This document shows, piece by piece, positions 31,679 to 40,370 of a stretch of DNA of 64,000 nucleotides. Numbering within the stretch: the stretch's first letter is position 1; every line of letters begins with the position of its first letter. The notes beneath the pieces were generated by a model. That model was not told where the DNA came from. It saw nothing but the letters and a program-made list of their open reading frames with translations, and ran no database searches. Made by a program: the position numbers and the translations under genes. Origin of the DNA: Micromonospora sp. NBC_01740 (lineage in GTDB: Bacteria > Actinomycetota > Actinomycetes > Mycobacteriales > Micromonosporaceae); assembly GCF_035920365.1 (NCBI RefSeq), contig NZ_CP109150.1, positions 7,068,001 through 7,132,000 on the forward strand, read 5' to 3'.

Positions 31679-32962
31679 ATGCTCGACATGGAGTTGATCC
31701 GGAAGGATCGCGAGGCGGTGGCGACCGCGCTGGCGAAGCGACTGGATCCCGCCGAGGTCAACCGCGCCCTGGACGAGATCCAGCGGCTCGACCAGGAACG
31801 CCGCGCCCTGATCAGTGGCATCGACGGCGAGCGGCAGCGCCGCAAGGCCGAGGCGCGCGCCTACGCGGCGGCGAAGCGCGCCGGCACCGAGCCGGAGGTC
31901 TCCACGCCGGAGGCGGGGCGCAAGCAGCTCGCCGAGCTGGAGTCCGAGCTGGACGAGGTGCAGGCGCGGCTGCGCACCGCGATGAGCGAGCTGCCCAACC
32001 TGCCGGCCGACGACGTGCTGCCGGGCGGCAAGGAGGCCAACCGGGTCGTCCGGGCCTTCGGCGAGCCGCCGGCGATCGAGAAGGTCCGCGACCACATCGA
32101 GCTGAGCCGGATGCTGGGCCTGGTCGACCACGAGCGCGGGGTCAAGCTCGGCGGCTCGGGCTTCTGGATGTACACGGGCATGGGCGCCCGGCTGGAGTGG
32201 GCGCTGCTCAACTTCTTCGTCGACGAGCACATCAGCGCCGGCTACGAGTTCCTGCTCCCGCCGCACCTGCTGCTGGACACCGCCGGCTTCGCCGCCGGGC
32301 AGTTCCCGAAGTTCTACGACGACGTCTACCACCTGGACCGGGAGTCCGCCCCGCGCGGGCAGTTCCTGCTGCCCACCTCGGAGACGGCGATCCTCGGGGC
32401 GTACCAGGACGAGATCCTGGAGACGGCGAAGCTGCCGCTGAAGGCGTTCGCGTACACCCCCTGCTACCGCCGCGAGGCGGCCGGGTCGCACTCCGACGAG
32501 CGGGGCACCGTCCGGGGCCACCAGTTCAACAAGGTGGAGATCTTCCAGTTCTGCCTGCCGGAGCAGGCCGACGCCGCGCTGGAGGAGATGCTCCTGCACG
32601 CGGAGAGCCTGGTCGAGAAGCTGGGCCTGCACTACCAGCGCACCCTGCTGTCGGCGGGCGACGCCAGCGCGTCGATGAAGAAGACCCTCGACATCGAGGT
32701 GTGGATGCCGAGCACCGGCAAGTACAAGGAGGTGTCGTCGGTCTCCTGGGCCGGCGACTACCAGGCGCGCCGGGCGGCCATCCGCTACCGCGAGCCGGGC
32801 GGCAAGCAGACCCGCTTCGTGCACACCCTCAACGGGTCGGCGCTGGCCACCAGCCGGCTCTTCCCGGCCATCCTGGAGCAGTTCCAGCAGCCCGACGGCT
32901 CGGTGCTGGTCCCCGAGGTCCTCCAGGCCCGCCTGGGCACCGACCGCCTCACCCCCCGCTGA
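31679..32962 (+). CDS. serS: Serine--tRNA ligase (divergent form)
   Basis: A 427-residue class II synthetase that charges tRNA-Ser. The N-terminal coiled-coil arm spans about 30-110. Motif 2 is YTPCYRREAAGSHSDERG and motif 3 is in HTLNGSALATSRLFPAILE. Some core blocks differ from standard actinobacterial SerRS: PTSETAILGAYQDEIL replaces the usual TAEVPLTN/TSEVPLAAYHMDE type, and GDASASMKKTLDIEVWMPSTGKY is unusual. It may be the only SerRS or a resistance-type second copy, as with albomycin and valanimycin producers. TAGCAT at 31631-31636 is a possible -10. Confidence 0.88.
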   Translation: MLDMELIRKDREAVATALAKRLDPAEVNRALDEIQRLDQERRALISGIDGERQRRKAEARAYAAAKRAGTEPEVSTPEAGRKQLAELESELDEVQARLRTAMSELPNLPADDVLPGGKEANRVVRAFGEPPAIEKVRDHIELSRMLGLVDHERGVKLGGSGFWMYTGMGARLEWALLNFFVDEHISAGYEFLLPPHLLLDTAGFAAGQFPKFYDDVYHLDRESAPRGQFLLPTSETAILGAYQDEILETAKLPLKAFAYTPCYRREAAGSHSDERGTVRGHQFNKVEIFQFCLPEQADAALEEMLLHAESLVEKLGLHYQRTLLSAGDASASMKKTLDIEVWMPSTGKYKEVSSVSWAGDYQARRAAIRYREPGGKQTRFVHTLNGSALATSRLFPAILEQFQQPDGSVLVPEVLQARLGTDRLTPR

Positions 32963-32971
32963 CCCGCCGGC

Positions 32972-32999
32972 CACCCCCGCCCCTCAGGGGGCGGGGGTG
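32972..32999. terminator. Bidirectional hairpin overlapping a stop codon
   Basis: CACCCCCGCCCC pairs perfectly with GGGGCGGGGGTG around a 4-nt loop. The loop contains the stop codon of the leftward NuoF-like gene, and serS ends 10 bp before. Confidence 0.8.
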
Positions 33000-34450
33000 A
33001 GTCGCAGCGCGAGTTCGGGGCAGACCTTGACCGCCTTGCGCGCGCCCTCGCGCAGCCAGGTCGGCACGGGGGTGGGCGGGAAGGCGGGGTAGCCGTTCCC
33101 GTCGAGCCGGATGAAGTCCGGCACCACGTGCGCGCACAGCCCGTGCCCGTCGCAGCGGGACCAGTCCAGCGTGAGCCGCTGCGGGTTCGGGTCGGGGGCG
33201 CCCGGCAGGCCCATCACCGCCCGGACCCGCCGGCCACAACCCTCGCCGGTGGTGTGCAGCCGCAGGTCCTCGGCGAACACCTCCATCGCGGAGAGCGCGA
33301 ACCGGGCCGTACCGTCGGGGTGGCTGCACGCCCCGCGGCCCTTCACGTCGCCGGCGGCGGCGCGGACCACCTCCACCGGGGCGCTGCCGGAGACCGCCAG
33401 GTCGACGGCGCGGGCCAGGTCGGGCAGGCCCATCCGGCACGGGCCGCACTGCCCCGCGGACTCGCCGGCCAGGTAGCGCACCACCTGGGCGGCCTCGCCG
33501 AGCGGGCAGGTGTCCGCGCCGAGCGGGACGAGGATGCCCGCGCCGAGGGTGCCGCCCACGGCGGCCAGCCCCTTGCGGGAGATCTCCGCCCGGTCGGCCG
33601 CCTCCCGGGTGATCCACCTGCCGTGGTAGCCGCCCGTCAGAATGCCCGGCCCGTCCGGCACCTCGCACAGGTCGAGGATCTCGCGCAGCGCGGTGCCGGC
33701 CGCGCACTCCACCACCGCCGGGCGTCCCGCCGCGCCGGTGACGGTGAGCAGCACGGTGCCCGGCTCGTCGTCGGTGCCGAGCGCCGCGTACTCGTACGGG
33801 CCGAGCCGGGCGGCGACCGCGAGTTGGGCGTACGTCTCGGCGTTGGAGAGCAGGGTGGGCAGGCCGCCGACGCCGGAGTCGCTGGAGCGGCGCTTGGTGC
33901 CCGGTGGGATGTGCGGCAGGCCGTTGATGCCGTTGACCAGGGCTCCGCCCTCGCCGGAGATGAACCGGTGCGGCACGGTGACGATGCTGGTCGGCGCCGG
34001 CATCCGGCGTTCCTCCAGCGCCTCGGTCAGGGAGTCGCGGCCCACCCCGTCGTCGGCCACCCCGACGACGATCTCCTCGGCGTCCAGCGCGTACGCGGCC
34101 AGCGCGGCGCCGTCGAGGACCAGGTGCGGGGCCCGGGTGAGCAGCACCTTGTCCTTCCAACTCGCCGGCTCTCCCTCGGTGGCGTTGACCACCACCGCCG
34201 CCGGGAGGTCCCGCCGCTCGCAGGACTCCAGCACCGCGCGGAGCTTCCTCGCGAACGGGAAGCCCGCGCCGCCCTTGCCCTTGAGCTGTACGCCCTCGGC
34301 GAGCCGGAGCAGGGTGGCCGGTTCCATCGGCCCGACCGGCCCGTGCACCTCCTCGTGGGCGGGCAGGTCGAGCCGGCCGAACTCGGCGAAGCCGGCGGTG
34401 AGCCGGGGCTCGCCGACGCAGGCCACCGGGGGCACGGTCGTCCGGATCAC
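32984..34450 (-). CDS. NuoF-like flavoprotein fused to a C-terminal ferredoxin
   Basis: A 488-residue redox protein. The FMN/NADH site GKGGAGFP is at 58-65, followed by the SLBB region. The NuoF cluster region reads ESAGQCGPC (Cys335, Cys338) with a further Cys375; the usual first Cys is Ala332. The C-terminus is a ferredoxin with CDGHGLC (Cys433, Cys439) and CP (Cys477), the pattern of 3Fe-4S or P450-type ferredoxins. It probably passes electrons from NAD(P)H to the neighbouring membrane cytochrome. It starts with GTG overlapping the upstream stop by 4 nt, so the two are coupled. It is not part of a complex I operon. Confidence 0.85.
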   Translation of the reverse strand: MIRTTVPPVACVGEPRLTAGFAEFGRLDLPAHEEVHGPVGPMEPATLLRLAEGVQLKGKGGAGFPFARKLRAVLESCERRDLPAAVVVNATEGEPASWKDKVLLTRAPHLVLDGAALAAYALDAEEIVVGVADDGVGRDSLTEALEERRMPAPTSIVTVPHRFISGEGGALVNGINGLPHIPPGTKRRSSDSGVGGLPTLLSNAETYAQLAVAARLGPYEYAALGTDDEPGTVLLTVTGAAGRPAVVECAAGTALREILDLCEVPDGPGILTGGYHGRWITREAADRAEISRKGLAAVGGTLGAGILVPLGADTCPLGEAAQVVRYLAGESAGQCGPCRMGLPDLARAVDLAVSGSAPVEVVRAAAGDVKGRGACSHPDGTARFALSAMEVFAEDLRLHTTGEGCGRRVRAVMGLPGAPDPNPQRLTLDWSRCDGHGLCAHVVPDFIRLDGNGYPAFPPTPVPTWLREGARKAVKVCPELALRLTPAP

Positions 34451-36066
34451 TTCGCCTCACCCCGCAGCCCGGCCCAGTACGCCCCGTCGACGGCGTCGGC
34501 GTTGACCCGGCGGCGGCGCACGGACCTGCTCTCGCCGGCGGCCCGGCGTGCCCGCCGGGACGCGAGGTCGACCAGGGTCGGCGTGTCGTCGGCCGGCAGC
34601 GGGACCTCCTCGGGGACGTACCGGACCGGGGGCCGCCAGTAGTCCGGTTCGAGGTCCCGGTCGTCCTCGACGCTGTGCCGACCGCCGCCGCTGCGCGGCC
34701 CCGCGGACACCGGACCCGCGGACACGGGCCCGGCGGAGATCGGGTCGCTCGGCTCCCAGCGGCGGGGGCTGTCCCAGGGTTCCTCGGCCTCCTCCCGGCG
34801 GCGGGGCGGCGCGGAGGGGCGCCGCACCCCGTCCCGCTCCGCCCGGTCCCGGCGAGTGCTCTCGCCGGCGCGGCGGCGGCCGGTGGGGACGGGTTCCTCC
34901 TCGCCCCGCCGCCGGCCGGTCGACGCAGGCTCCTCCTCGCGCCGGCGGCGGGTCGACGTGGGCGCCTCCTCGACTTGGCGCCGACCGGCCGGGGCGAGTT
35001 CCGCCGCACGTCGGCGCGGGCGTGCCGGGTCGTGGAGCGTGCCGGGCTCGGGCACGGCCGGCACGGTGAACCGCTCCGGGTCGCGGCGCCGCGCGGCGGG
35101 GGCGGACCAGGTGCCGGTGACCGTGGTACCGGCGATCGTGGTGCCGGCCCAGGTCCCCGCGCGCCTTTCCGGCTCCGCCGCCCGGTCGGCGCTTCGGGTC
35201 CGGCCCCGCAACAGCGACCGGCGCGGGGCGTCCTCGGCCGGCCGCCCGGCCAGGGCCTGGTTCATCGCGGCGGCCTGGTGCTGCTCCCGGCGGCGCCGTC
35301 CGAGGCTGACGGAGAGGCGGACCAGCAGCGCCAGCACGACCAGCAGGACGCAGGCGAGGTAGCTCAGCAGCACCCAGGGCTTCGCGGGCCGCCCGGCGTT
35401 GAGCCCGTGCACGATGGCGAACGGCCAGGAGAGGTACGCGGCCGAGTGCAGGGTCCGCCAGAGCCACTTCGGACCGACCCCGGCGAAGCGGGCCCGGACG
35501 ACACCGGTCCAGAGCACGCTCACCATCAGCAGGGCGGCCACCGTGCCGAGGCCGACGTAGAGGCCCCGTCCACCGACGAAGGGGACCACCGCGTCGGTGC
35601 TCGCCGCCCGGCCGGTGGCGATCTTCGTGAGCACGTGGAAGACCAGCCCGGCGACGCCGAGGATGCCGGTGGCCCGGTGCGCGGACTGGAGCAGCACCCG
35701 GTGCCGGATCAGCAGCACCAGCCGGTCGGTGGCGAGCAGCCCCATCATCACGGTGAGGCTCAACGCCACGAGGGCGACGACCCCGGCGAAGAACTCGGTG
35801 AAGAAGAAGCCGTACGCGTACGCGGCCGAGCCGGCGCCGGTCAGCATGGTGGCGGCCCACAGCGCGGCGAGCGCCGAGAGGGTCAGCAGGGCCACCGCGG
35901 GCCGGGACCGGGTGCGGGCCCCCCGGCTGGTGCTGGTGGTCCGGACGGTGGGCGGCTTCTGGTTCCGTTGTGCCCGGGCCATCTGCTCCTCGATCGTCTC
36001 GCGGCGGCGCACCACCGGCCGGCCCTGTTCCCCATCGAGTACGGACGGGCAGGGCGGGCGGATCAC
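34447..36066 (-). CDS. Ferric-reductase-like cytochrome b membrane protein
   Basis: Up to 539 residues. About six membrane helices lie between residues 48 and 250, with His pairs in helices (AHRATGILGVAGLVFHVL; LHSAAYLSWPFAIVHGL) suited to bind two b-type hemes, as in ferric-reductase-like domains. The C-terminal 280 residues are a disordered, highly charged tail rich in Arg/Glu and containing repeated TGRRR(G/A)EE units. It likely accepts electrons from the coupled NuoF-ferredoxin protein. The start is uncertain: GTG 36066 lacks a ribosome site; ATG 35982 follows GAGGAG. Confidence 0.82.
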   Translation of the reverse strand: MIRPPCPSVLDGEQGRPVVRRRETIEEQMARAQRNQKPPTVRTTSTSRGARTRSRPAVALLTLSALAALWAATMLTGAGSAAYAYGFFFTEFFAGVVALVALSLTVMMGLLATDRLVLLIRHRVLLQSAHRATGILGVAGLVFHVLTKIATGRAASTDAVVPFVGGRGLYVGLGTVAALLMVSVLWTGVVRARFAGVGPKWLWRTLHSAAYLSWPFAIVHGLNAGRPAKPWVLLSYLACVLLVVLALLVRLSVSLGRRRREQHQAAAMNQALAGRPAEDAPRRSLLRGRTRSADRAAEPERRAGTWAGTTIAGTTVTGTWSAPAARRRDPERFTVPAVPEPGTLHDPARPRRRAAELAPAGRRQVEEAPTSTRRRREEEPASTGRRRGEEEPVPTGRRRAGESTRRDRAERDGVRRPSAPPRRREEAEEPWDSPRRWEPSDPISAGPVSAGPVSAGPRSGGGRHSVEDDRDLEPDYWRPPVRYVPEEVPLPADDTPTLVDLASRRARRAAGESRSVRRRRVNADAVDGAYWAGLRGEAK

Positions 36067-36139
36067 CGGCGCGCGGAAATTCCGCGTACCGGCGCCGAAG
36101 CGGGGGCCCGCGTGTGATCTTCAGAGGGTCCGGTCGTGG

Positions 36140-36565
36140 TCAGGCTCGATGCTCGCCAAGGACCTTGCTGAACAAGGCGAGGTAACTGTCATGAGCCAGG
36201 GACAGTTCTCCGAGCGCGTCCCCGGTGAACCACGCGATGGCGTCGTGTTCGTCCGGCGCGGCGTTGACCGGAGACCCCGTCCACGCTTCGATCAGCCAGA
36301 TCTGCATGTCGAACGTGTCGGCATGAACTTCGTGCACGGGCGGACCCGACGGCGCCGCGATGTCGATGCCCAGCTCCTCTCGAAGCTCCCGGGCAAGTGC
36401 CGCGCCGGGCAGTTCCCCGGGATCCACGTGCCCACCGGGCATGTCCCAGACGTCGGGATACCAACGGCGCCGGGGAGATCGGTGGCACAACAGCACCCGG
36501 TTGCCGTCCCGCAGCAACCCCGTGACGATGCGAGCCTTGGGAGAGCCTTTCGCGGAGATCGACAC
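36140..36565 (-). CDS. Nudix hydrolase
   Basis: About 141 residues. The Nudix box is complete: GGHVDPGELPGAALARELREELGI in outline, with the REXXEE core that binds Mg2+. It hydrolyses a nucleoside diphosphate linked to another group; the substrate is unknown, though an oxidised nucleotide is a common case. The longer reading begins at 36724, but GTG 36565 gives a normal family length, and CACAAT just upstream could be a -10 for a leaderless message. Confidence 0.82.
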   Translation of the reverse strand: MSISAKGSPKARIVTGLLRDGNRVLLCHRSPRRRWYPDVWDMPGGHVDPGELPGAALARELREELGIDIAAPSGPPVHEVHADTFDMQIWLIEAWTGSPVNAAPDEHDAIAWFTGDALGELSLAHDSYLALFSKVLGEHRA

Positions 36566-36747
36566 AGGCGCATTGTGCCACCCGTCGTGAGCCGATCCTG
36601 CTGCGACGAGGCAGGCGAGAAGGTCATTGCGAGTGCGGCCTGCTTTTCTTCTCAACGCTGATGGAGGCTGCGGTACGGTGCCGCCTGAGATCTGTCGGTC
36701 AGCGTGACAGCCCGCCGACGACAACGGGAAGGGGCCGGTCCTTGGGC

Positions 36748-37239
36748 ATGGTGTTCATCGGGCGCCGGTTGTCGGTCGAAGAGATGGCTGCGGTGCTCGC
36801 CGACCCGACGGCGGTCGACGAACTGATCTACGGCGACCTCGACGACGAGGCCGAAATGCCCGAGCCGGAACTCGATCTGGACAAGTCGTGGCACGGCATC
36901 CATTACCTGCTCACCGGCACCGCCTGGGAGATCGGCGAGGGTGCCGGCGCGGCGATTCTCGGCGGCGACGAGATCGGTCAGGATGGCGGCTACGGTCCCG
37001 CCCGGCTGCTGGACCCGTACACCGTCCGGGTCATCGCCACCGGGCTCGACGCCGTGGACGTGGAGACGCTGCGCGCCCGCTTCGACCCGAGCGCCATGGC
37101 AGCCGCCGACATCTACCCGGCCATCTGGACCAACGGCATTGACGAGTTCGACCACCTCATGTTGCAGTTCACCGAACTGCGCCGCTTCTATCGCGCCGCA
37201 GCCGTGAACGGCCAGGCCGTGCTGTTGGCCATCACCTGA
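36748..37239 (+). CDS. YfbM/DUF1877 family protein
   Basis: A 163-residue acidic soluble protein. The N-terminal RRLSVEEMAAVLADP, the LDLDKSWHGIHYLLTG segment and the later YTVRVIATGLDAVD match the YfbM (DUF1877) family. The function is unknown; homologues are often linked to toxin immunity or lineage-specific islands. GGAAGGGG at 36727-36734 would also suit a TTG at 36742. Confidence 0.82.
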   Translation: MVFIGRRLSVEEMAAVLADPTAVDELIYGDLDDEAEMPEPELDLDKSWHGIHYLLTGTAWEIGEGAGAAILGGDEIGQDGGYGPARLLDPYTVRVIATGLDAVDVETLRARFDPSAMAAADIYPAIWTNGIDEFDHLMLQFTELRRFYRAAAVNGQAVLLAIT

Positions 37240-37361
37240 CGCAGCCGCCCGGCTGTCTCCGGTTGCCAGCGTTCCAGGGACGAGGTGCCTCCTACCGCTG
37301 ACGGCCAGCCGGTGCGAGTCAGGCGCTGCCGACGGACGGTAGGGGGCACTATCGTTCTGGC

Positions 37362-37862
37362 GTGCACATCCGTTTCGACGTCCCAGCTGATCCCGCCTAC
37401 CCGGGCCGCGTGGCCGCTGCGCTCGGCAGTGTCCGGTTGCGCAAGTTCGGCTACATCGGTGCGGTACTGGCGGTGGTCGGGGCGATCGGGTTTGCCGTCT
37501 CGCGGGGGTTCTCGTGGGGTGACCGGGTCTCGTCGCTGTGCATGGCGATGGTCCTGGGTGGTTTGCTGTCGATGTTGTACTCGCCGTGGGTGCAGTGGCG
37601 GGCCCGTCGGCGCTCCGGTCGCTACGCCGTCGAGGGCGCCTACGACATCACCGACGACAACATCATGATGCGCAGCGGCTCGGAGTCCGGCGGTATCGCC
37701 TGGGACGGGGTGGCTCGGGTGCGGGACACCCCTGAGTTCTGGATCGTGTACGTCGGCCGGATGCCGGCGACCGTGATCCCACGCCGCTTGATGTCCGCTG
37801 AGGACGCGGAGACGTTGCGAGCCTTCATGGCCGATCGCGGGCTGCTCGTCGGCTCCGCCTGA
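37362..37862 (+). CDS. YcxB-like membrane protein
   Basis: A 166-residue protein. Two membrane helices lie at about 29-46 and 57-76, then a C-terminal beta-rich PH-like domain (YDITDDNIMMRSGSESGGIAWDGVARVRDTPEFWIVY in outline) ending with a helix. This matches the YcxB/bPH group, of unknown function. The GTG start lacks a strong ribosome site. Its gene stands alone between two short gaps. Confidence 0.75.
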   Translation: MHIRFDVPADPAYPGRVAAALGSVRLRKFGYIGAVLAVVGAIGFAVSRGFSWGDRVSSLCMAMVLGGLLSMLYSPWVQWRARRRSGRYAVEGAYDITDDNIMMRSGSESGGIAWDGVARVRDTPEFWIVYVGRMPATVIPRRLMSAEDAETLRAFMADRGLLVGSA

Positions 37863-37944
37863 CGAGTTCTCAGGCGGAGCCGACACCTCTGCTGACGCCT
37901 GTCGGTGCCGCTGCTTCCTGGTTGGGCGGGGATGGCAAGCTGCC

Positions 37945-38640
37945 ATGGTGTCTGCGGAGCCGCGCGGCGACTACTCCTGGCTGTTCGACCTGGTGGCGGT
38001 CGATCCGGTCGTGCGTCACCATGCGCTGGCTCGGCATCAGGCACTGCTCGCCGCGGCGAGTGAAGCGTTGCACCTGTCGAACGGTCTGTGGGCAGCGCAC
38101 CACCGGTCGAGGTCCGGTCAGGCTCGGCTCGCCGCGAGGTTGGACCAGGCGCGCGCCGACTTCCGGTGGCATCAGGCGCAGACGATCCACGGACCTCTCG
38201 ATGCCTTCCGGGACGCTTCGGACGACGACCGCGCCGGCCGCACACGGTGGGCGCCGATCGTGGCCCTCTACCTGCGGTGGGAGGCGGAGCATCCCGACGA
38301 GTGGGGAGCGCCGGAGTCGTGGATGTGGTCCCGCTGGGGAACGAAGGAGATGCTCCTTCGCCGGCTCGGTCGGGGCGGTCTCCCTGCGGCCATCAGGCCA
38401 CAGATCGCTGAGCTGATCCTCGCGGCACTGAGGCGACCGTACCGGTGCAAGGACTGGCTGTACGCAAGCCTGGTCCGTCAGCTCCACGACTCGCCGTTCC
38501 TCCATGAGGTGGAGACGCTGACGTCCGCCGACGATCCCCTGGTCCGGCTCCGGGCACAGTTCGTCCTCCATGTGGCCGCGCATCCCGAGCAGACTCCCAC
38601 CCGCACGAGCTGGCGACGCTGGCTCGACGCGGCCACCTGA
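37945..38640 (+). CDS. Hypothetical helical protein
   Basis: A 231-residue soluble protein, Trp- and His-rich and mostly helical (HHALARHQALLAAASEALHLS; TKEMLLRRLGRGG). There is no signal peptide, membrane segment or catalytic motif I recognise. C-terminal helices (LVRQLHDSPFLHEVETLTSADDP) look HEAT-like. Codon use is less GC3-extreme than its neighbours, which may mark an accessory gene. Confidence 0.6.
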   Translation: MVSAEPRGDYSWLFDLVAVDPVVRHHALARHQALLAAASEALHLSNGLWAAHHRSRSGQARLAARLDQARADFRWHQAQTIHGPLDAFRDASDDDRAGRTRWAPIVALYLRWEAEHPDEWGAPESWMWSRWGTKEMLLRRLGRGGLPAAIRPQIAELILAALRRPYRCKDWLYASLVRQLHDSPFLHEVETLTSADDPLVRLRAQFVLHVAAHPEQTPTRTSWRRWLDAAT

Positions 38641-38710
38641 CCGCTCGATCGCAGGCGCCTGTCCGTCGCACGAGGCCGGCAGCGCGAAGACATCCATACA
38701 TGGCCATGCA

Positions 38711-38740
38711 TTGACAGCGCTTGCAATGCGCTTGTAACCT
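38711..38740 (+). promoter_or_regulatory. Alpha-amylase promoter with direct-repeat operator
   Basis: TTGACA (38711-38716), an 18-bp spacer and TAACCT (38735-38740) form a clear promoter. The spacer is filled by two adjacent 11-bp direct repeats, GCGCTTGCAAT and GCGCTTGTAAC, at 38717-38727 and 38728-38738. CTTG direct repeats of this kind are the targets of MalR-type LacI repressors at Streptomyces amylase genes. Confidence 0.7.
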
Positions 38741-38837
38741 TTCGGAAATTTTCAAGCCGTACTGCAAGATCCCGGCACCACCGGGGCCTCCCGGCCTCGC
38801 CACCGTCCCGTCCCCCATCCCCCGTCAGGAGTCCTCC

Positions 38838-40286
38838 ATGCAGAGACGTCGACGGTTGTCGGCGATCGTCGCCCTCGGCGTGATCGCCGGCCTGATCGTC
38901 CCCACCGCCGCGACCACTCCCCCGGCCGGCGCGGCCCCGGCAGGTGGCAAGAAGGTCATCGCCAACCTCTTCGAGTGGAACTGGTCGTCGGTGGCCACCG
39001 AGTGCCGCACCAATCTCGGCCCGAAGGGCTACGGCTGGGTGCAGGTCTCGCCGCCCCAGGAACACGTGCGGGGCTCGCAGTGGTGGCTGGCGTACCAGCC
39101 GGTCAGCTACCGGATCGAGTCCCGCAAGGGCACCCGCGCGCAGTTCAAGTCCATGGTCGACACCTGCCACGCCGCCGGGGTGAAGGTGGTCGTCGACGCG
39201 GTCGTCAACCACATGTCCGGGCAGGACAACGGCGGCACCGGCTGGGCCGGCTCGTCGTACGGGCACTACGACTACCCGGGGATCTACCAGACGCAGGACT
39301 TCCACCACTGCGGCCGCAACGGCGGCGACGACATCGCCAACTACAACGACCGGTGGGAGGTGCAGAACTGCGAGCTGGTCAACCTCGCCGACCTGAAGAC
39401 CGAGTCGGACTACGTCCGGACGAAGATCGCCGGCTACCTCAACGACCTGCTCTCGCTGGGCGTCGACGGCTTCCGGATGGACGCCAGCAAGCACATGCCG
39501 GCCGCCGACATCGCCGCCATCAGGGGCAAGCTGTCCCGCTCGGCGTACATCGTGCAGGAGGTGATCCACGGCGCCGGCGAGCCCATCCAGCCGGGTGAGT
39601 ACACCGGCAACGGCGACGTGCACGAGTTCCGCTACGGCAAGGACCTGGCCCGGGTCTTCCGCTCCGAGAAGCTGGCCTACCTGCGCAACTTCGGCGAGGG
39701 CTGGGGGCACCTGCCCAGCGGGTCGGCGGCCGTCTTCGTGGACAACCACGACACCCAGCGCGACGTCGGCGGGGTGTTGACGTACCGCGACCGGGGCATC
39801 TACGCGCTGGCCAACGCGTTCATGCTCGCCTGGCCGTACGGCTCCCCGACGGTGATGTCGAGCTACACGTTCAGCCAGCGCGACCAGGGCCCGCCCTCGG
39901 ACAGCTCCGGACGGACCCTGAACGCCACCTGCTACTCCGGCTGGGAGTGCGAGCACCGCTGGCCGGTCATCGCCAACATGGTCGGCTTCCGCAACGCCAC
40001 CGAGGGCGCCGGCGTCGTCAACTGGTACGACAACGGCAACAACCACATCGCCTTCGGCCGGTCCGGCAAGGGCTTCGTCACGATCAACGACGAGGACTCC
40101 GCGGTCAACGGCCGGTCATACCAGAGCGGGCTGCCGGCCGGTCGCTACTGCGACGTCGTCCACGGCACCTTCAGCAACGGCACGTGCAGCGGGCCGGTGA
40201 TCACCGTGGACGGCGGCGGCTGGTTCGCCGCGAACGTGCCCGCCCACGACGCGATCGCCATCCACGTGGGCGCGCGGCTGAGCTGA
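38838..40286 (+). CDS. Secreted alpha-amylase (GH13)
   Basis: A 482-residue extracellular starch-degrading enzyme. The signal peptide ends near residue 33. GH13 regions are clear: region [10 protein letters not shown] (117-125), nucleophile Asp215 in GFRMDASKH, acid/base Glu241 in IVQEVIHG, and stabiliser Asp305 in FVDNHDTQR. It resembles the animal-type actinobacterial amylases. No starch-binding domain is present at the C-terminus. CAGGAG precedes ATG 38838. The direct-repeat operator at 38717 suggests maltodextrin induction and glucose repression. Confidence 0.94.
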   Translation: MQRRRRLSAIVALGVIAGLIVPTAATTPPAGAAPAGGKKVIANLFEWNWSSVATECRTNLGPKGYGWVQVSPPQEHVRGSQWWLAYQPVSYRIESRKGTRAQFKSMVDTCHAAGVKVVVDAVVNHMSGQDNGGTGWAGSSYGHYDYPGIYQTQDFHHCGRNGGDDIANYNDRWEVQNCELVNLADLKTESDYVRTKIAGYLNDLLSLGVDGFRMDASKHMPAADIAAIRGKLSRSAYIVQEVIHGAGEPIQPGEYTGNGDVHEFRYGKDLARVFRSEKLAYLRNFGEGWGHLPSGSAAVFVDNHDTQRDVGGVLTYRDRGIYALANAFMLAWPYGSPTVMSSYTFSQRDQGPPSDSSGRTLNATCYSGWECEHRWPVIANMVGFRNATEGAGVVNWYDNGNNHIAFGRSGKGFVTINDEDSAVNGRSYQSGLPAGRYCDVVHGTFSNGTCSGPVITVDGGGWFAANVPAHDAIAIHVGARLS

Positions 40287-40299
40287 GGCTCCACCCCTG

Positions 40300-40343
40300 C
40301 GAAACCCCGTCCCGACCGGCATTCCGGCCGGGACGGGGTTTCG
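40300..40343 (+). terminator. Hairpin terminator
   Basis: A perfect 15-bp stem (CGAAACCCCGTCCCG and its complement) with a 14-nt loop ends the amylase transcript. Confidence 0.85.
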
Positions 40344-40370
40344 CCGTCGTTCACCCGTTACAGTTAGTTT

